DNA from: Bacteroidota bacterium
GTDB taxonomy: Bacteria; Bacteroidota; Bacteroidia; Chitinophagales; Chitinophagaceae
Reading direction: 5' to 3'
DNA: 8,601 bases
NCBI GenBank assembly: GCA_023427575.1
Contig: JAEZAY010000008.1
Coordinates: forward strand, 1-8,601
Shown: positions 4,857-8,601 of the stretch, piece after piece
Layout of the letters: every line of letters begins with the position of its first letter
How positions within the stretch are numbered: the stretch's first letter is position 1
The notes under the pieces: generated by a model
What the model was told of the DNA's origin: nothing
Database searches by the model: none
The model's input: only the letters and a program-made list of their open reading frames with translations
Made by a program: the position numbers and the translations under genes

Positions 4857-6509
4857 TTATCCAATCAATTCTTTTGCATTCTCCAATGCAGCGGCAGTTG
4901 GTTTTTCGCCACTGAGCATTTTCGCTACCGCCTCAATTCGTTCATTCTTGTCTAGCAAACGGATATTGGTTTTGATTCCGGATTTAACGGCTTCCTTATA
5001 TACAAAAAAATGCGCATCGGCCTTCCCCGCTATCTGCGGCTGGTGTGTGATGGCAATCAGTTGCCTGTCGGCCGACATATCTTTCATTATAATCCCGACC
5101 TGACGGGCAGCCTCACCCGAAATTCCCGTATCAATTTCATCAAAGATCATGGTGGGCAAATCGACCGACTGCGCTACCAGCGATTTAATACACAACATCA
5201 GCCGGCTTAATTCGCCGCCAGAAGCAACCTTGCGGATTGATTCAAAGCGATTACTTTTATTGGCATCAAATAAAAACTCAATCTGATCTTTCCCAAACTC
5301 ATTCAAGGCGGCATCGTTGATATCGATCCGGATTCTTGCGTTGGGCATTCCCACCTGATTCAATAAATGGTTCACTTTTGTTTCAACCGGCTTCACCTGC
5401 TTTTTTCTTTTTTCAGAAAGCCCGGCCGCCTGCTCCATGGTCTGTTTTGATAACAGCTCCACTTCTTTTTCAATCTTAACAATGGCATCTTCCAGGTCAA
5501 GCACGGATTCAAGCTTTTTCTCCAGTTCTTCTTTCAAAGCCAGCAATTCGGCGGTAGTATGCAACCCGTGTTTCTTCAACAACCTGTACCCAACTGAAAT
5601 GCGCTCGTTCAGCAGATCTATCCGTGCCGGCTCATATTGTACCTTATCGCTGATTCTTTCCACCTCACCGGCAATATCTTTTAATTCAATTTGTACGGAA
5701 TTCAAACGCGAAGCTAGTTCTTCAAGTGCCGGATGAAGGCTGAGATAGGCCTGAAGCTGAGCCGACAGGATCCGCAACTGCGGAATCAGGGGCTGCTCGC
5801 CTTCTTCCAGTTCCGTGGTGATGCGAGTGAGCGCCGCTTTAATTCCTTCAGAACTTTCCAGCATTTTTAATTCCTGCTCCGCATCTTCCAGTTCATTTGG
5901 CGCAAAGGCCGCCTCATCCAGTTCATTAAACAAAAACCGGTTGTAATCCGATTCTTTGGCAAATAAATTTTTCGCTTCATGCAGCCGGTTCTTTTCCTGC
6001 AAAGCCTTTTGCAGGGCTGAAAACGAAACCTGATATTTCTGAAGGGCATTGGCGTTGCCAGCCAGTGCATCCAGGATCTCGCGCTGAAAACCCGCCTGCC
6101 CTAATTCAAGGGTATCGAACTGGCGATGCAGATCAACCAGTTGAGAACTGATCCGTCGGAGCTGATCCAGATTAACCGGCGTATCATTGATAAACGCCCT
6201 TGATTTTCCCGAAGGACTGATTTCGCGGCGAATCAATAATTCATCATCGGCCTCCAGTTCATCCTGCTTTAACAAGAGGGAAAGCGTTTCTTTACCGGGA
6301 ATATGAAACAATCCTTCCACCACACATTTTTTATCATCCTGCAATAAAACGCCGGTATCGGCGCGGTCGCCCAGGATCAGCGAAAGTGCGCCCATCAGGA
6401 TCGATTTTCCTGCTCCGGTCTCTCCGGTAATAATATTCATTCGCCCGGAAAAATCAATCTGCAACTGGTCGATGATTGCGTAATTCCGGATCTCAATTCT
6501 TTTCAGCAT
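4857..6509 (-). CDS. recN: DNA repair protein RecN
   Basis: RecN is a cytoplasmic SMC-like ATPase recruited early to DNA double-strand breaks, where it helps hold ends or sister chromatids for RecA-dependent repair. The 550-residue product is full length (E. coli has 553). The N-terminal ATPase half has Walker A GETGAGKS at residues 29-36. A long, charged, coiled-coil-rich middle covers about 155-375. The C-terminal half has the ABC signature VASGGELSRLML (428-439), Walker B TMIFDEIDTGISG (453-465) and the His489 switch (ITHQPQIAG). All ATPase residues are present. The ATG at 6509 gives the standard MLKRIEIRNYAIID start. There is no Shine-Dalgarno site. The TPR gene ends 103 bases upstream on the same strand. 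No LexA-type operator was recognised; TAAATTCG just upstream weakly resembles a -7 box. Confidence 0.96.
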   Translation of the reverse strand: MLKRIEIRNYAIIDQLQIDFSGRMNIITGETGAGKSILMGALSLILGDRADTGVLLQDDKKCVVEGLFHIPGKETLSLLLKQDELEADDELLIRREISPSGKSRAFINDTPVNLDQLRRISSQLVDLHRQFDTLELGQAGFQREILDALAGNANALQKYQVSFSALQKALQEKNRLHEAKNLFAKESDYNRFLFNELDEAAFAPNELEDAEQELKMLESSEGIKAALTRITTELEEGEQPLIPQLRILSAQLQAYLSLHPALEELASRLNSVQIELKDIAGEVERISDKVQYEPARIDLLNERISVGYRLLKKHGLHTTAELLALKEELEKKLESVLDLEDAIVKIEKEVELLSKQTMEQAAGLSEKRKKQVKPVETKVNHLLNQVGMPNARIRIDINDAALNEFGKDQIEFLFDANKSNRFESIRKVASGGELSRLMLCIKSLVAQSVDLPTMIFDEIDTGISGEAARQVGIIMKDMSADRQLIAITHQPQIAGKADAHFFVYKEAVKSGIKTNIRLLDKNERIEAVAKMLSGEKPTAAALENAKELIG

Positions 6510-6555
6510 ATTCCGACGAATTTAGAATTTTTAGGTTTCTGATAACCGCATATAA

Positions 6556-6577
6556 TCCGGCACACCGGAATTTTTTT
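6556..6577 (+). terminator. Terminator-like hairpin facing away from the genes
   Basis: TCCGG (6556-6560) pairs with CCGGA (6565-6569) around a 4-base loop, followed by A and seven T (6571-6577) on the plus strand. All genes here run on the minus strand, so it would stop antisense transcription coming out of recN. The 5-bp stem is short. In the minus direction no T-run follows. Confidence 0.4.
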
Positions 6578-6612
6578 GCCTCAGAATTTGCGCTAAAATC
6601 CCTGTTCAGCGC

Positions 6613-8127
6613 TTATTCCGCATTCAACCGCCTGATTCCTGCTTTCGCTTTTTGATCAAGCGAATTTTTAAATTCATGCCCCTTCATTGCCATGCAGCGC
6701 CTGAACCATTTGATGGCCTGCTCCTTATTATTTTCACGTTCATAAATATACCCCAACTGCAAGGCCGAGCGGGCCGCAAAATATTCTTTCCGGTTTTCGC
6801 CATTCGTAACAGCCAGCGAATAGTAATAAACGGATTCCCTTACTTTATTCAGATCATCGTATAAACGACCCATCCTGTATTGGTATTCAAGTTTCTCTTC
6901 CGGTTTTGAATATGCCTCCACCGGTTTTGATTCCAGCAATTCTATTGCCCGATGATAATAGCCTCCATCATTTAATAATCTTGCCTTAAGAAGAGTTTTA
7001 TCCGGAAACTCCTGCTGTTTCGAAAACCGTTGCGCGTTTTTATCAGCCTCCGTATCTACCGAACCCCGGGTTGCTATCAGATTTTTATATTTCACCGCAT
7101 TGCCGGGATCGTCATTCAGGTAATAAAACCAGCTCAATTTTTCAAGCATATCTTTTAGATAAAATCTGCCTTTAAAATCGCGGACAAAGCGTTTCATGTA
7201 AAAAGCCGCATCCGGCTTTAGCTGGCTTAAACGGATATAGCCCATTTCCAAATCCCAAATGGGTGTGCGGAAATACCCGGCCGATGGATTCTTATGCCGC
7301 AGCACCTGTTCTGCAAACGCGGCACGCTGATCATTAATGCTGAGATTCACCGCGAGATACGTAAAGAGGTGATTGTTTACAAGATCAAGTTTCTGGTTCT
7401 TTATAAAATCAAACACGCCTTTGCGGTCATTCTGGACATGAAACTTAAGGTAGAGATAAAAGAAGATTCCTTCATCCCGAAACAAGGAAGCCAGGTCGGA
7501 ATCATCATTCAGAAATTGCTCCAGCATGTTCATACCGCGCTGCAGGTCGCCGCGTATCCCAAGCAGGTTGCTCAGCCATTTATACCCATCGGGAATGGTA
7601 CTTGCCGCTATCTGCAAAGAGCCATAATAAAGTTTGGAAGGTTCAAATTCGGGAAACCGGTTCACCGACTCGCGGCTAAGGAGAAAAGATCTTCTGAATG
7701 CCCAGCCTGCATTCCAGTTCCTCCCAAACTTCACATCAATTGCTGCAGACTGAAATTGAATTACCATTCTTGTAAATAAGCGGAAAGGATCATGCTCAGG
7801 GCCCCGGGCCATCAACTCCGTTCTTTTATCGAAATGGGGCCGGCGGCGTTTGTACTCTTCCGGATCTTCATTAAAAAACAGTACAAAAAAATCGATGTAA
7901 TTTTCGAGAAAATACGGGATCAGGTTGTTGGGATTTTTTGCTTTTTCTTCTTTGATCAGTCTTTCGCCCTCTGCCATCTTCCAATGAACGATCGAACGGT
8001 ATGCCTGGCGGCATCCTTCATTGAAATCAAAGACCGGCTGCCCTTTCAGCGCGGTTGAAAAAGCCGCCCCAAATAATAAGAAAAACAAAAATCTCTGAGG
8101 CCATTTCCGTGGCAACGCGATTTGCAT
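6613..8127 (-). CDS. Exported tetratricopeptide-repeat protein
   Basis: A 504-residue protein of unknown function, probably exported to the periplasm. The N-terminus is a signal peptide: a basic n-region (MQIALPRKWPQR) followed by a hydrophobic core FLFFLLFGAAF (residues 13-23), with likely cleavage near residue 26 or 29. The mature part is largely helical. TPR-like helix pairs are clearest in the last 110 residues (LEYQYRMGRLYDDLNKV, then ALQLGYIYERENNKEQAIKW) and there is another near residues 35-80. TPRs usually mediate protein-protein contacts. The ATG at 8127 is preferred over an in-frame TTG at 8148: it puts the signal peptide at the N-terminus, and the TTG lies in the T-run of the upstream gene's terminator. 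recN follows 103 bases downstream, so cotranscription is possible. No catalytic motif is visible. Confidence 0.8.
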   Translation of the reverse strand: MQIALPRKWPQRFLFFLLFGAAFSTALKGQPVFDFNEGCRQAYRSIVHWKMAEGERLIKEEKAKNPNNLIPYFLENYIDFFVLFFNEDPEEYKRRRPHFDKRTELMARGPEHDPFRLFTRMVIQFQSAAIDVKFGRNWNAGWAFRRSFLLSRESVNRFPEFEPSKLYYGSLQIAASTIPDGYKWLSNLLGIRGDLQRGMNMLEQFLNDDSDLASLFRDEGIFFYLYLKFHVQNDRKGVFDFIKNQKLDLVNNHLFTYLAVNLSINDQRAAFAEQVLRHKNPSAGYFRTPIWDLEMGYIRLSQLKPDAAFYMKRFVRDFKGRFYLKDMLEKLSWFYYLNDDPGNAVKYKNLIATRGSVDTEADKNAQRFSKQQEFPDKTLLKARLLNDGGYYHRAIELLESKPVEAYSKPEEKLEYQYRMGRLYDDLNKVRESVYYYSLAVTNGENRKEYFAARSALQLGYIYERENNKEQAIKWFRRCMAMKGHEFKNSLDQKAKAGIRRLNAE

Positions 8128-8146
8128 ACCGCAAGATACACCAAAC

Positions 8147-8169
8147 AAAAAACCCCGGAATTACCGGGG
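8147..8169 (-). terminator. Intrinsic terminator of the zinc-ribbon gene
   Basis: CCCCGG (8153-8158) pairs with CCGGGG (8164-8169) around a 5-base loop. In the minus direction the stem is followed by six T (8152-8147), one G and three more T. It lies 27 bases after the zinc-ribbon stop and separates that gene from the TPR gene. Confidence 0.85.
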
Positions 8170-8196
8170 CTTTCGATGAAAATATAATTCGTTCTG

Positions 8197-8601
8197 TCAT
8201 TTAATATCAACGGTATCGAACAGGTCGTTATCAACCAGGATCCGCCCGCAGTTTTCGCAAACGATGATTTTTTTACGCTGCTTGATCTCACTCTGCCGTT
8301 GAGGCGGATTGGCATTGTAACAACCACCGCAGGCATCTCTTTCAACCGGAACGACCGATAGTCCGTTTCTGTAGTTTTTGCGGATCCGGTCATAAGAATT
8401 CAGTAAGCGCGATTCTACTTTTTCTCTCGCCTGGTTGGAAAGGTCGGTAAAGTGATTTTCCTCTTTTTCCGTGGAAGCAATGATTTTTTCCAACTCCCCT
8501 TTTTTGTTATTAAGAACCCCTTCTTTCGAGCCCAGATTTTTCTTTGCCTTTTCCAGGATCACCACTTTTTCGGCAATTTCCTCGTTGGCATCCTTAATAT
8601 G
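8197..8601 (-). CDS. Coiled-coil zinc-ribbon protein (C4-type, former DUF164), 5' end outside the window
   Basis: The visible C-terminal 134 residues form two parts. First is a charged, Lys/Glu-rich helical stretch typical of a coiled coil. Then comes a four-cysteine zinc ribbon, CGGC (visible residues 91-94) and CENC (115-118), separated by about 20 residues with basic character (RQSEIKQRKK). This layout fits the bacterial C4-type zinc-ribbon family (zf-RING_7, DUF164), usually about 240-250 residues long, so roughly half is missing. The open frame reaches the last base of the window, and a GTG at 8565 is an internal Val rather than the start. The family is thought to bind nucleic acid, but its cellular role here is not shown by the sequence. 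The stop is TGA and a strong terminator follows. Confidence 0.85.
   Translation of the reverse strand, partial: HIKDANEEIAEKVVILEKAKKNLGSKEGVLNNKKGELEKIIASTEKEENHFTDLSNQAREKVESRLLNSYDRIRKNYRNGLSVVPVERDACGGCYNANPPQRQSEIKQRKKIIVCENCGRILVDNDLFDTVDIK

Noticed and set aside
7294..8058. Plus-strand open frames across the TPR gene (161 and 88 codons)
   Set aside because: They are antisense to the exported TPR protein, with no start signals or recognisable domains.
8128..8148. TTG start adding seven residues to the TPR protein
   Set aside because: The TTG lies inside the T-run of the preceding gene's terminator, and the ATG at 8127 gives a normal signal peptide.

Overview
The window looks like a chromosomal housekeeping segment from a member of the Bacteroidota, possibly near the Chitinophagaceae. 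The evidence is a textbook Bacteroidota promoter (TTTG, 19 bases, TAnnTTTG) at 2542-2572, weak or absent Shine-Dalgarno sites at most starts, a DUF2795 protein of the type common in that phylum, and GatC, FabI, LolD and RecN sequences that read like Bacteroidota versions. The placement is from memory of these families; no database was searched.

Left part (1-2436). After a short intergenic repeat at the window edge, gatC (tRNA-dependent amidotransferase subunit) is followed by a gene for a MacB/LolD-type ABC ATPase. That gene is interrupted by one in-frame TAG between its Q-loop and its signature motif. It meets, tail to tail, a leftward pair: lolD (lipoprotein-release ATPase) and a PduO-type cobalamin adenosyltransferase. 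The two convergent genes share bases of their stop codons.

Middle part (2437-4856). A rightward 73-residue, very acidic DUF2795 protein has its own strong promoter, a 115-base leader with alternative hairpins and a clean intrinsic terminator. The terminator's T-run holds the stop codon of the opposing SemiSWEET gene. SemiSWEET lies downstream of fabI (enoyl-ACP reductase) on the minus strand, with a terminator between them. The 660-base gap between fabI and recN holds the least expected material: a 30-base element that recurs inverted at the left edge of the window (27/30 identical), a row of three CCGGG-headed units, a 12-bp perfect inverted repeat, and a 96-codon open frame without a usable start that may be a gene remnant.

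Right part (4857-8601). On the minus strand, in transcription order, are a zinc-ribbon coiled-coil protein (cut by the window edge) with its own terminator, an exported TPR protein, and recN (DNA double-strand-break repair ATPase).

I see no phage, transposase, CRISPR array, toxin-antitoxin pair, defence system or RNA gene, and no convincing undescribed multi-gene system. The points most worth checking are the amber-interrupted ATPase, the paired intergenic repeat with its neighbouring gene remnant, and the structured leader of the DUF2795 gene.
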